The notes under the pieces: generated by a model
What the model saw: the letters and a program-made list of their open reading frames with translations, nothing else
What the model was told of the DNA's origin: nothing
Database searches by the model: none
DNA from: Ursus arctos
Lineage: Eukaryota > Chordata > Mammalia > Carnivora > Ursidae
Assembly (NCBI RefSeq): GCF_023065955.2
Contig: NW_026622986.1
Location: 19,865,848-19,929,847 of the forward strand
Direction of reading: 5' to 3'
Length of the DNA: 64,000 nucleotides
Part shown: piece by piece, positions 23,720-34,264 of the stretch
Position numbering within the stretch: the stretch's first letter is position 1
How the letters are laid out: each line of letters begins with the position of its first letter
Made by a program: the position numbers and the translations under genes

Positions 23720-23895
23720 TTTTTTTTTCTTTACATTTTTATTTATTTGACAGTGAGAGAGAAAGGGAGAGAGCACAAGCAGGGGGAGTGACAGGCAGAG
23801 GGAAAAGGAGGCTCCCCGCTGAGTGGGGCCCTATCCTGGGATCATCACCTGAGCCAAAGGCAGATGTCCAAAGGACTGAGACACTCAGGCGCCCC
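23720..23895 (-). mobile_element. Can-SINE, antisense
   Basis: On the plus strand it runs T-rich tail, tttatttatttgacagtgag, gcacaagcagggggagtg, then the head ending cactcaggcgcccc. TSD-like flanks ccatcaaacttt / ctgtcacacttt are imperfect, so the copy is fairly old. Confidence 0.93.
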
Positions 23896-24455
23896 CTCCT
23901 GTCACACTTTAATTGGTTTCAGTGACATGAGAAAAGAAGTACGTGGTCATTTTAACCAGGTGTTTTGAATAACTTTCACCCACACTCACCCCCAGGTTCC
24001 ATACAGATTTTTGTCGAAAAAACAAAACATTTTTCCACGCACACCTAATTCTGCATCCCCACAGTTTGTGTTGCCCTTAATATTTCTTTTTTCACATGTT
24101 TTTACTGATCAATGAACTTTCAAGTTTACATTTGACTCTAACCATTGATACACGAGCACTAAGCACAAGGATCAGCTTTATTATGCATTAGTTAATTTTA
24201 TCTAAACACATAGAGGTTACTGTGTGTTTAGAGGAAACTGCATTAGGAACAAGCTAGAATATCTAATTGATTTATTCCACAGTGTGAACTGGGTGAGTTA
24301 CAAAGAGAAAACATTTATTTTTTGATCATTTAAAAAAAATCTGACTTCGGAAATGTTTTTTGACTTTTCCTTCCCAAGATGCCTTAGGACAGATTTATAA
24401 TTTATGGTTACTTTAGTTTACTAAAAGTCTATACAGGTTTTGATTCCAATAATGG
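23896..24455. other. No gene recognised; unassigned unique DNA
   Basis: No repeat or exon could be supported. Confidence 0.5.
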
Positions 24456-24459
24456 CAGA

Positions 24460-25379
24460 GTGGGTGACTCTCCCATGGATAGCGAACTATAAACTCCAGA
24501 CAATATATGAATAAAAACAATCATTTTACATTAAGGCAGTAGAGAATGAGCAAACCTTTTGGATCGGAAGGAGAAAACACCTGTGAAAGAGAGTAATTTC
24601 ATTGGGTGAAATTTATGTTCATGCAACTTTGTCTGTGAGGGTACTTCCCAGTCTCAGCAGCCTAAGACATCGTGTACTTAGAAGATGGAGCTCAGGTCTG
24701 AGGGAGACAATTCCCAGTAAAGAGAACTATAAAGAAAGGGGAATAAATCTGTTTATAAATTCTATCCAAACCTTTGGCTGGTCTCTCAACGACACATACT
24801 GCAGAAGACCACGTGAAAAAAAATACTGATGGCTCAAAGAATTGATGGGAAACTTTAAGTATTTGCTCACCAGAGCTGTGGCAAAGTTAGAAGTTGCAAT
24901 TTAACTAAGTATATTACCTGTTAGGATGAAAGCCAAGATTCTACACCGAAAGAAAAAAAAAATCCAGAACCCCCAAAAATACATCAACACAATGTCCAAT
25001 ACACACAAAAAAATATTTTACATAGAAAAAAGCAAATAGAAAAATAAAAACACAAAATGTCCCACAGTCAAAAGAAAAACCAGTTAAGAGAAAGCAACTG
25101 CAGAATTATCCAAATTTTGGAGTTGGCACAGACTTTAGAGAAGCTATTATGAACATGTTCAAGAATATAAAAGAAAAAGATTTGGGGGATGCCTGGGTGG
25201 CTCAGTAGGTTAAGCGTCTGCCTTCTGCTCAGGTCATGATTCTAGTGTCCTGGGATCAAGTCCCACACTGGTCTCCTTGCTCAGCGGGAGCCTGCTTCTC
25301 CCTCTCCCTTTGCCCTTCCCCCTGGCTTGTGCGTGCTCTCTCTGTCTCTCTCTCTGACAACTAAATAAATAAAACCTGA

Positions 25380-25427
<48 letters not shown>

Positions 25428-25625
25428 AAAAGATTTGGAAACCATAGTAGTGAACCAAATGGAAATTAAAGAACTGAAAATTATAATGTCTAAAATTAAA
25501 ATTTGCTGGATAGTCCCAACAGCATATTTGAGATTCCAAATGAAAGGCACAAAAAAACTTGGAGATAAATTAAAATTTTCCAACCTAAGGAATAAGAGAA
25601 AAAAAGTATTTTGAAAGCCACTTAA
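24460..25625 (+). mobile_element. HAL1/L1-like ORF1 region, split by a SINE
   Basis: Words such as acatcaacacaatgtccaat, aaattttggagttggcacag, actttagagaagctattatg, accaaatggaaattaaagaa and gaactgaaaattataatg follow the HAL1 / old L1 ORF1 text in order on both sides of the SINE at 25186-25424. No open frame is left. Confidence 0.65.
25186..25424 (+). mobile_element. Can-SINE with an expanded (GAAA)n tail
   Basis: Head gggatgcctgggtggctcag. The A-rich tail has become about 12 GAAA units (25379-25428). TSD agaaaaagatttgg at 25172-25185 and 25425-25438. The microsatellite grew from the SINE tail. Confidence 0.95.
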
Positions 25626-25634
25626 AAAAATCAT

Positions 25635-26545
25635 TCCTAACAAATTTTAATGACATTGTTCACAGAAATAGAACAAACAATCCTAAAGTGTGTATGGAAC
25701 CACAAAAGACTGCAACTAGCCACACAAAACTTGAGAAAGAGGAATAAAGGAATCATGCTTTCTGATTTTAAATTCTATTACAGAGCTATAGTAATCAAAA
25801 CACTACTGCACTGGCATAAATATAGATACATAGATGAATTGAACAGAATGGAGAACACAGAAATAAACCCAAAAATATGTGGTCAATTAATGTACAACAA
25901 AGGAGCCAAGAATATGCAATGGGGAAATGACAGTCTCTTAAATGGTGTTGGGAAAAGTGGACAACCACTTGCAAAAGAATGAAATTGGACCACTACCTTA
26001 CACCATACACACAAATTAACTCAAAATGGATTAAAGACTTGAAACTAAGACCTGAAACTATAACTCTCCTAGAAGAAAACATGGGCAGTAAACGTCTTCA
26101 CACTGGTCTTGGTGGTAACTTTTTGGATTTGACACCAAAAGCAAATGCAACAAAAGCAAAAATAAGCAGGTGGAACTATATCAAAGCAAAAAGCTACTGC
26201 ACAGCAAAGGAAACCATCAATGAAAAGGGAACTTCTGGAATGGGAGAAAATATTTGCAAATCATAGGTCTGATAAAGAGTTAATGTCCAAAATATATAAA
26301 GAACTCAAACAGCTCAATAACAAAAAAACAACCTGATGAAAAAAATGGACATCTAAATTTAGAGACATTTTTCTGAGGAAGACATAAAGATGATTAACAA
26401 GTACATGAAAAGGTACACAACATCACTAGTCATCAGAGAAATGGATATCAAAACTACCATGAGATATCACATCATACGTGTTAGAAGGGCTACTGTCTAA
26501 AAGACAAAAAATAACAAATATTGGAAAGAAAGAAAAAAAGAAAAA
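25635..26545 (+). pseudogene. L1 ORF2 middle-to-late segment, decayed
   Basis: Two long relic frames, 25650-25982 and 25979-26266, translate to L1 ORF2 after the reverse-transcriptase core. Seen are [55 protein letters not shown] and [18 protein letters not shown] frameshift lies at about 25979. Sense text continues to tattggaaagaaagaa and then stops abruptly. The next L1 piece is inverted. Confidence 0.85.
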
Positions 26546-26638
26546 CTTTGTGCAGTATTTATCTCTCTGTGACTGCCTTATACCATGTAGCATAATTTCC
26601 ACTAAGTTCCTCCATTTTGTCACAAATGGCACGGTTTT

Positions 26639-26855
26639 GGAGCACCAGGGTGGCTCAGACAGTTAAGTGTCTGACTCAATTTCAGCTCAGGTCATGATCT
26701 CAGGATCAAGAGATCAAGCCCTGCATCAGAATCCATGCTCAGTAGGGAGTCTGCCTGAGATTCTCTCTCTCCCTCTGCCCTTCCCCTGCCCTGTTCTCTC
26801 TCTCTTTCTCTCTCTCTCTCTAAAAACAAATAAATAAATCTTTTAAAAAAAAAAA
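26639..26855 (+). mobile_element. Can-SINE, older, in inverted L1
   Basis: Head ggagcaccagggtggctcag, CT-rich body with (TC)n, and an aaataaataaatctttt tail. It is diverged and no clean TSD is seen. Confidence 0.92.
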
Positions 26856-26901
26856 GGGTGGGGGGAGAGTTTCCTTCTTTTTTAAGGCTGAATAATATTC
26901 C

Positions 26902-26905
<4 letters not shown>

Positions 26906-26943
<38 letters not shown>
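26906..26943. repeat. (TG)19 microsatellite
   Basis: A pure TG run replaces part of the antisense L1 text directly after aatattccactc. Confidence 0.97.
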
Positions 26944-26945
<2 letters not shown>

Positions 26946-27219
26946 ACATTGTCTTTATCCATTCATCCATTGATGAACACTTAAATTGCTTCTATGTCTT
27001 GCCTATTGTAAATAATGCTGCAATGAAATAGAAACACACATACCTTTTCAAGTTGCTGTTTTCGTTTCCTTTTGATAAATACCCAGAAGTAGGTTAGCTA
27101 GATGATATTGTAGTTCTATTTTTAACGCTTTCAGGAAACCCGACAGTGTTTACCATATGCCTATACCAATTTATAATCCCACTGACAGTGTACAATGATT
27201 CCCTTTTCATCATAGTCCT

Positions 27220-27690
27220 CAACAAAATACCAACAAACAGTACAAATCAACAGCACATTAAAAGGACCACATTCTATGATCAAGTGGGATTTAACCATGC
27301 AATGCAATGATGGTTAAATATGTGCAGATCAAGAAGTGTAATACACCACATTACCAGAATGACATATAAAAATCATATAATCATCTCAACAAATGTAGAA
27401 AAAGCATTTGACAAAATTCAACATTCCTTTATCATAAAAACTCTCAACAAATTAGGTATAAAATAAATGTACCTCACTATAATAAACACTGTATATGACA
27501 AACCCACCACTAACATCATCACACCCAATAATGAGAAGCAGAAAGCTTTTCCTCTAAGATCAGGAATAGGACAAAGATGTCTACTCTTGCCACTTGTATT
27601 CAACATAGTATTACAAGTCCTAGCCAAACCAACGAGGCAAGAAAAAGATATAAAAGACTTCCAAATCAGAAAGTCTCAATAAATTTTAAG
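27220..27690 (+). pseudogene. L1 ORF2 reverse-transcriptase relic
   Basis: Sense L1 text follows: ggaccacattctatgatcaa, aatgtagaaaaagcatttga (the AFDKIQ block) and cacaccaataatgagaagc-like text. The frame 27467-27682 gives [32 protein letters not shown]. The stretch stops before the FADD active site. It lies downstream of ORF2 parts that normally follow it, so the order is permuted. Confidence 0.8.
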
Positions 27691-27694
27691 GTAT

Positions 27695-27915
27695 TTAAAG
27701 AATACAGATTATATTCCCTGACCACAATAGAACTAAATTAGCAATCAATAACACACAAAAAAATGAGAAACACTTAACTATTTGAAAATTAAACAACATA
27801 TCTTAAATAACACAAGTGAAAGAATTCACAGTGGAAATCAGAAAATTTCTTGAACTGAATGCGGACAAAATTACAATGTATCAACATTCAAGTAATGCAG
27901 CTAAAGTAGTGTCAT
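27695..27915 (+). mobile_element. L1 ORF2 endonuclease-to-RT linker relic
   Basis: The text tatattccctgaccacaata, gaactaaattagcaatcaat, gaaaattaaacaacatatct and gaatgcggacaaaattacaa follows the ORF2 segment after the endonuclease SDH motif. It lies after the reverse-transcriptase relic, again out of normal order. Confidence 0.7.
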
Positions 27916-28085
27916 CCAGTCCTTGTTGCATTATGGTGTAGGAATTGCGACTCAGATAACCCAGACCAGAAAATTATGAAACTATAGCTATGTTATTGTT
28001 GTGAGTAATAAACTCTCCTTTGCCTCTGACCTAGAAGTCTTGTATCTTCTTCCAGCACCTATAAAACTGCGGCAGGCTAACTTGT
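27916..28085 (+). mobile_element. LTR R/U5-like fragment (candidate)
   Basis: ttgtgagtaataaactctcc followed by tttgcctctgacctagaagt and cttgtatcttcttccagcac resembles the AATAAA-R-U5 part of a gammaretrovirus-like LTR. There is no U3 and no partner LTR. Family unknown. Confidence 0.4.
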
Positions 28086-29329
28086 CAGCTTAGAGGTATG
28101 GTATAATCTCAGAGTCTCCATGGTCCTTGACAGAGGTATATTAAACATAATCCAGAAATATATCTAGTATAGTTGAGAAGCTCATGTTTGACAAAAGAGA
28201 AATTTTAATTCCATGAAAAACCATGACTCATTTAACAAATGATACTGGAGAGGGGAAGGAGTTAAGAAGACAGAGCAGTAGGAGGACCCTGGACTTGCAT
28301 TGGCCCTCAAATACAGCTAGATCAACATCAAATCATTTTGAACAACTAGGGAATCGATCTGATGATTAAGAAAACAATCTGCATGATTGGAGAGAGAGAA
28401 CAGGGCAGATGCAAGGTTCAGAGATGTGAACTGGGGAAGAGAAGAGCTGCAGTGCCACAGAGGGGAGGGAGCCCTTTTCAAGGAAAGAAGTCAGGGAGAG
28501 AGGGAGAGAATGGGAGAGAGGGCAGTATGCAGGGTTTGTGCAAGATGCCATGGTATGAGGATCCCTTGGGTCACAGTGGGAGAGAATGCATTTCCGTTCC
28601 TAGAGTACATTTGATAGAAGGTATATCGCCTCTCCAAAGACAAAAGACCTGCCAGGTGCCATTGAGCAGCCATTCAACAGCATGGGACAGGGTGGGCACA
28701 GAGGGTGGATAACCTGATCGCAACTTCTCACTGTGCTTCACCATAGACTCAGTGCACTTGTGCAGATGTGCCACTGCTTTTCTGGGACAGAACAGTGCTG
28801 GGTGCAGTGCTTCGAAGCTCTTCTCTGGGGGAGGAGAGTGGGTCTGCACCTTGCCGGGTCCTTTAGCATTTGGAGTTTTGAATCCCAACCTCCAGCCAGA
28901 GACAAAACACAGGAGAACTGTGGCACTGGGAGGGCCGACAGCCTGGGCACAGACAGGTGGAGGGCAAGGATCTTAGGAAAGCCTGGGACACAGGAAGAGA
29001 AACTGCTCACTCTTCTATGAGGGCTTCCTGAAAGCAGCAGTGACACCATCTTCCACTCCCCCACCCTACCCCACTCCCACTAGTATGGTCAGACTTCAGA
29101 GAGAAACACAGCGCCTCCAGTGGGGGGTGGAGTCACTTACACCAAACCCCATCCCACAGCACCTGGCAGGGCCATCTTAAGAGGGCAGGTCTGGCTGTGA
29201 GCAAACGCAGCAGTCCTCTCCCTCAGAAGACCAACACAGGTCCCCTGCATGTACCAAATCTACGGATCATAGAGTGCTCCAAAGCAACAGCTTCAGTTCT
29301 GGTAGGAACTGTAGGAAATAGGACCAGCC

Positions 29330-29615
29330 ATTCTTTTAATTTTTTTTTCATTTTTTGTTTTTATTTATTTTTTCTTTTTTCTTTGGAATCAGGCTTATAG
29401 TTTTTCCTCACGTGTTGGTTTGTTTGCTTGTTTCCTTTCCTCATTTCTTGAATCAGTCTTCTTTTTCTTTTCTTTTCTTTTTTCCTTCTTTCTTTCTTTA
29501 TCTTTGGAATCAGCCTTATAGTTTTTTGTTCATCTGTTTGTTTGTTTTGGGGTTTTTTTTTTCCCTTTTCTCTTTTCTTGGACCAGGATTTTTTTTTTAA
29601 TCAGGCTTATCTAAA
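29330..29615. repeat. Polypyrimidine block with a 121-bp period
   Basis: T/C-rich on the plus strand. The phrase tttggaatcag(g/c)cttatag occurs at 29382 and again at 29503, and a shorter aatcaggcttat occurs near 29599. It lies within the older L1 5'UTR and makes spurious F/L-rich ORFs. Confidence 0.8.
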
Positions 29616-30207
29616 CAAACAAATCAAAGCACACCTAGTTAAAGATCCAAACACTCCCCACTGCAAGCAAGGAGGAACTCTGCAGAGGACTGACCTGTGG
29701 GAAATAGCAACCAAAAGACAACAGCAGAGTGCACACAGTGTACATACTTCCTGAAGTACCAAGCCCTGGACAGTGTAGGACCCCTTCCTAACATAGCATT
29801 ACACTCAGGAGCGGGAAACATAACAAGCTTTCATAACATGCAAAAGACAGAAACCTAGACACAATGACAAGACAGAGGAATTCTCCCCAAAAGAAAGAGC
29901 AAGAAGAAATCACAGCCAGGGATTTGGTCAAAACATATATAAGCAATATCTCTGAACAAGAATTTAGAATGAGTCATAAGTACACTAGCTGAGCTTGAAA
30001 GAAGCATAGAAGACACCAGAGAAACACTGGCTGCATAGATAAAAGGCCTAAAAACTAGTCAGGCCAAAATAAATAATGCTATAACTCAGATGCAAAACTG
30101 ACTGGATATAATCACAATGAGGATGGAATAATCAGAGGAACAAATAAGTGTTATAGAAGATAAAATTTTGGAAAATAACGAAGCCGAAAAGAAGAGGGGA
30201 AAAAAAT

Positions 30208-30394
30208 ATTTTTAAAAAAGATCTATTTATTTGTTTTTGGTGGGGAGGGGCAGAAAGAGACAGAGAGAATCCCCAAGCAGACTCCCTGCTAAATGTAGAG
30301 CCCAAGGAAGGGCTTAAACCCAGGACCCCGAGATCATGACCTGAGCCAAAATCAAGAATTGGCCACTTAACCAACTTAGCCACCCAGGCTCCCC
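30208..30394 (-). mobile_element. Can-SINE, antisense, in L1 ORF1
   Basis: Plus strand: aaaaaagatctatttatttg, then cagaaagagacagagagaat, cccgagatcatgacctgagc and cacccaggctcccc. An old copy, with only weak TSD likeness (A/G-rich flanks). Confidence 0.93.
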
Positions 30395-30704
30395 AAAGGA
30401 AAGAAAACTATTATATCATGAAAATAGACTTAGGGAACTCAGTGATTCCACAAGCACAGTAATATCCATATCACAGGAGTCCCAAAAGAAGAAGAGCAGG
30501 AAAAGGGGGCAGAAGATTTATTTGAACAAATTATAGTTGAGAACTTCCATAATCTGGGAAAGGAAATGGGCATTCAAGTCCAAGAGGCACAGAGAACTCC
30601 CCTCCAAATCAACAAAAACAGGTCAACACCAAGACGTATCATAGTGAAACTTGCAAAATACAAAGGAAAAGAAAATTCTGAAAGCAGTTAGGGACAAAAG
30701 TAGT

Positions 30705-30758
30705 AGGAGGAGGACCCTGGACTTGCATTGGCCCTCAAATACAGCTAGATCAACATCA
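30705..30758 (+). repeat. Second copy of a 54-bp L1 5'UTR segment
   Basis: Positions 30705-30758 repeat 28277-28330 exactly, from agtaggagga to agatcaacatca. The left neighbour is broken ORF1 and the right neighbour is older L1 ORF2 text, so this is a detached duplicate of the L1 5' start. Confidence 0.95.
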
Positions 30759-31540
30759 TAATAAAATTCTTACAAATAGCCGAGAAAGAGATAAACTACC
30801 CTATAGAAAACATACTAAAGATATGGAAAAATAATTCACAGAAGATGTCATCCAAATGATATAAAATACATTTTTAAAAATGTCCTACTATAGTAGCAGT
30901 AAGGGAAGTGTAAATTAAAGTTACTGTGATATATCATCTTATAGCCATATAATTGGCAAACATTAAAAATAATGTTATCTCTTGCAGATAGAATGTAAAG
31001 GAAGTATACTCTCATACATTTGGGGGGGGGGGAATTTGGCTTCTTACAACTGTATTGGAAATCTTCTGGAAAACAATCTATAAACAACTATTCAAATTAA
31101 GAATATCACACCCCTCTGGGTTACCTGTTGCTCAGTTGGTTAAGCATCTGATCTCAGCTCAGGTCATGATCTCAGGGTCCTGGGATCAAGTTCCACATCA
31201 GACTCCTCACTCAGCAGGGAGTCTGCTTGCCCCTCCTCCTACTCATCTCTCACTTTTTCTCTTTCTCTCTCTCAAATAAATAAATAAATAAAATCTTTAA
31301 AAAAAAAAAAGAATATCATACCCCTTCAAACAGCCGCATGAAGATATATGTATCATAATGTTAATTGCAACACTGTTGATAGTGGCTACAATTACAAACA
31401 AACCAAAATGCCCATCATCTTAGGAATACTGGGCAATTTACTATGCAGCCAACCATGATAAATTATGTAGCAAATAAAAAGAATGAATGACAACTAAACC
31501 TTTGAACTTGGAGAAATTTCCAAACTCCATTGTTAAATGA
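30759..31540 (+). mobile_element. Ancient L1 ORF2 end/3'UTR, interrupted
   Basis: aaaataattcacagaagatg, ctactatagtagcagtaagg and tttgaacttggagaaatttc are old L1 3' text. It is interrupted by a SINE (31115-31308) and then by the full-length L1. The same old L1 continues after 37832. An 11-G run lies at 31022-31032. Confidence 0.65.
31115..31308 (+). mobile_element. Can-SINE, older
   Basis: Head ctctgggttacctgttgctc is diverged. catgatctcagggtcctggg and (AAAT)n follow. TSD aagaatatcacacccc / aagaatatcatacccc at 31099-31114 and 31309-31324, one mismatch. Confidence 0.95.
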
Positions 31541-31636
31541 GAAAAGCAAAGTACAGAGTAGAAAAAGATGGTGGAGGAGTAGGGGACCTTTTTTCAGCTG
31601 GTGTCCTGAATGGAGCTGGATATCTACCAGACCATC

Positions 31637-32320
31637 CTAAACACCCATGAAATCAGCGCGAGACGCAGAAAGATACATCTGGGTCTCTACAAACGAACAC
31701 CTCCAGCGCTGAGTATTGAGGTACGAAGCGCAGAGCTGTGAATCCAAGTACAGATATCGGAAAATAAATGGAAGGGGGAGGGAGCCACAACGCTCCAGCA
31801 CTGGGAAGCAGTAGCCTCCGGCACTGGGGAGCCAGCCGGACTCGCAGACCAGTAGCCACCAGGAAACCAGCCTGAAACTGGGAGCTCGGGAGCATGCGCA
31901 TGACCAGACTGAAAACCGGCACTCCGGAGCACAAGCGAACCACACTGAAACAGGGAGCTCTGGAATGCGAGTGGGAACCTGGGTGGCAGGAGGTGTTAGA
32001 AGCACAAAGGACAGAGACCTGCCGGCCCTGGAAGCGAGGGTTGGGAGAGCGGCTGTGGGGCGCACAACCTGGGATGCTGCAGGGTTTTTAGCAGCACCGA
32101 CAGAAACAGAGTTAGAGTAGCCAGGAGAGCTCAGTGGAGAGTGGACTGCGATTTCTCTGTTCTGAGCAGAGGCTAGTATATGGCCACTGCTGCCCTGACT
32201 CTCAGAAGAGTCACGGAAAACCGCCAGGGAAAGCCGCCAGAGAACAAAAGGCCAGAAATGCCAGCTCACATTGTGCCCATCCCCATCCCCCCTTGCAGGG
32301 GACAGGGCAACTCTACCCAA
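31637..32320 (-). other. 227-codon antisense ORF in the L1 5'UTR
   Basis: An uninterrupted minus-strand frame with ATG near 32320 and a stop at 31637. The product would be rich in S, A, P, L and C, with a MGRVALSPARGDGDGHN start and no domain I recognise. I see no splice or export signal with confidence. Primate L1s have a short antisense ORF0 in the 5'UTR; the likeness here is of position only. Chance in CpG-rich DNA remains the simplest alternative. Confidence 0.3.
31866..31974. repeat. Three imperfect 36-37-bp tandem units
   Basis: Units begin accagcctgaaactgggagc (31866), accagactgaaaaccggcac (31903) and accacactgaaacagggagc (31939). They share the acca-ctgaaa-c-g-g-gc-c pattern. They lie inside the L1 5'UTR. 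Confidence 0.75.
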
Positions 32321-32483
32321 ACAGCATTGCCTGAATATCAGCGTGGCAGGCCCCTCCCCCAGAAGGCAGGCTGAAAAATCAAGAAGCCCACATCCCTAAG
32401 GTCCCTATAAAACAAGTGCACATTGCTTGGGACCTGGTCAATAATTTGGGCTCTGTACATCCCCGCAACCTCTCCTCATCAGA

Positions 32484-33458
32484 ATGACAATGAGAAGGAA
32501 TCTCCAACAAAGGAAAGAAACAGAGACTGCGGCCTCTGCCACAGAACTAATGGATATGGATATAACCAAATCGTCAGAAATGGAGTTCAGAGTAACAATG
32601 GTCAAGATGATGTGTACACTTGAAAAAAATATTAATGAAAATATTAATGAGAATATAGAATCTCTAAAGGCAGAAATGAGAGTGAATCTGGCAGAAATTA
32701 AGAATGCTATGAATCAAATGCAGTCTAAACTGGATGCTCTGATGGCCAGGGTAAACTAGGCAGAAGAATGAATTAGTGAGTTGGAAGATGAGGTGATAGA
32801 AAAGAAGGAAAAAGAAGGAACATGGCTTTAAAAACTCCAATTTCAAGAAATTAGAATGTGGGAGATTACTGACTCAATGAAACGTTCCAATGTCAGAATC
32901 ATCAGCATCCCCAAGGGGGTGGAGAAACAGAGAGGTCTAGAAGAGATATTTGAACAAATTGTAGCTGAGAACTTCCCTAATCTGGTGAAGGAAACAAGCA
33001 TTCGTGTCCAAGAGGCAGAGAGGACCCCTCCCAAGATCAATGAGAACAGACCAACACCACATCACAGAATAGTACAATTTGCAAATCTTAGATCCAAGGA
33101 TAAAATCTTGAAAGCGGCCAGGGGGAAGAGAATCCTCACCTACAGAGGGAGGAACATAAGAATAATGTCAGACCTGTCTACAGAGACCTGGCAAGCCAGA
33201 AAAAGCTGGCAAGACATATTCAGAGCACTAAGTGAGAAGAACATGCAGCCAAGGATCCTTTATCCAGCAAGGCTGTCATTCAGAATGGATGAAGAGAAAA
33301 GGACCTTCCAAGACCAGCAGAAACTGAAAGAATATGTGACCACCAAGCCAGCCCTACAAGAAATATTAAGGGGGCTCTATAAAAGTAAAAAGACCCCAAG
33401 AGTGATGCAGAACAGAAATTTACAATCTATAGAAACAAAGACTTCACAGGCAGCATGA
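32484..33458 (+). pseudogene. L1 ORF1 (RNA-binding protein), nonsense-broken
   Basis: One frame runs from ATG 32484 to TGA 33456-33458, about 324 codons, the expected ORF1 size. The N-terminal part has a heptad-like, coiled-coil-prone stretch (LEKNINENINENIESLKAEM). The conserved later part includes NVRIISIPKGVE, QIVAENFPNLVK, IRVQEAERTPPK and FANLRSKDKILKAARGKR, which are RRM and C-terminal-domain blocks of ORF1p. Three stops break it: TAG 32757-32759, TGA 32769-32771 and TAA 32829-32831. The TAG stands where related text has glutamate. No frameshift is needed. The last four bases overlap the ORF2 start. Confidence 0.9.
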
Positions 33459-34264
33459 CATCATTAAAATCATATCTCTCAATAATCACTCTCAATGGGA
33501 ATGGCCTAAATGCTACCATAAAACACCACAGGGTTGCAGATTGGATTAAAAGACATGACCCATCCATTTGCTATCTACAAGAAACTCATTTTGAACCTAA
33601 AGATACATCCAGACTGAAAGTGAAGGTATGGAGAACTATTTTTCATGCCAACGGACTTCAAAAGAAAGCTGGTGTAGCAATTCTCATATCAGACAGATTA
33701 GATTTTAAGCTAAAGACTGTAGGTAGAGATATAGAAGGACACGATATTATTCTTAAAGAGTGTATCCAACAAGAGGATCTAACAATTATAAATATCTATG
33801 CCACCAACAGGGGAGCAGCTAGATACACAAGCCAACTCTTAGCCAGAATAAAGAGACATATGATAATAATACGTTAATAGTAGGGGACCTCAACACTCCA
33901 CTCTCAGCAATAGACAGATCATCTAAGCAGAAAATCAAGAAAGAAATAAGAGCTTTGAATGACATACTGGACCAGATGGACCTCATAGATACATACAGAA
34001 CACTATACCTTAGAACAACAGAATACTCATTCTTTTCAAATGCTAATGGAACTTTCTCCAGAATAGACCATATACTGGGTCACAAAACAGGTCTCAACCA
34101 ATACCAAAAGACTGAGATTATTCCCTGCATATTCTCAGACCACAATGCTTTGAAACTGGAACTCAACCACAAGGAAAAATTTGGAAGAAACTTAAACACT
34201 TGGAAACTAAGAACCATCCTGCTTAAGAATGATTGGGTAAACCAGGGAACTAAAGAAGAACTTA

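Larger units (their letters stand above)
26546..27215 (-). mobile_element. L1 ORF2 end and 3' segment, inverted
   Basis: Plus-strand words taaggctgaataatattcca, tttatccattcatccattg, aataatgctgcaatgaaat and gataaatacccagaagtagg are the reverse of the L1 ORF2 C-terminal part. Its inner edge begins about where the sense segment 25635-26545 leaves off. A SINE and a (TG)n array are nested in it. Confidence 0.8.
28255..30704 (+). mobile_element. Older L1 5'UTR plus ORF1, truncated
   Basis: The 5'UTR starts near agcagtaggaggaccctgg. It is GC-richer (28.4-29.3 kb), passes a polypyrimidine block at 29330-29615, then ORF1 from about 29840. ORF1 relics include aatctgggaaaggaaatggg, ttcaagtccaagaggcacag and caacaccaagacgtatc. 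ORF1 is full of stops, is split by a SINE, and breaks off at gaaagcagttagggac. ORF2 is missing here. Several 60-116-codon ORFs in the 5'UTR, on both strands, are not credible genes. Confidence 0.75.
31559..32483 (+). promoter_or_regulatory. L1 5'UTR (internal promoter region)
   Basis: 925 bp before the ORF1 ATG. It starts tagaaaaagatggtggagga and is clearly GC- and CpG-richer than the flanks. In L1s this region drives sense transcription by RNA polymerase II. Three imperfect 36-37-bp units lie at 31866-31974, and a long antisense ORF covers most of it. Promoter activity is family knowledge and cannot be seen directly. Confidence 0.8.

Noticed and set aside
25234..25643. Minus-strand ORFs of 101 and 120 codons with SFFL repeats
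   Set aside because: They read through the GAAA array and the SINE. Low-complexity artefact.
28362..29064. Overlapping ORFs of 74-116 codons on both strands
   Set aside because: They lie in the GC-richer 5'UTR of an older, decayed L1, with no motif and many competing frames. Much shorter than the 227-codon ORF at 31637-32320.
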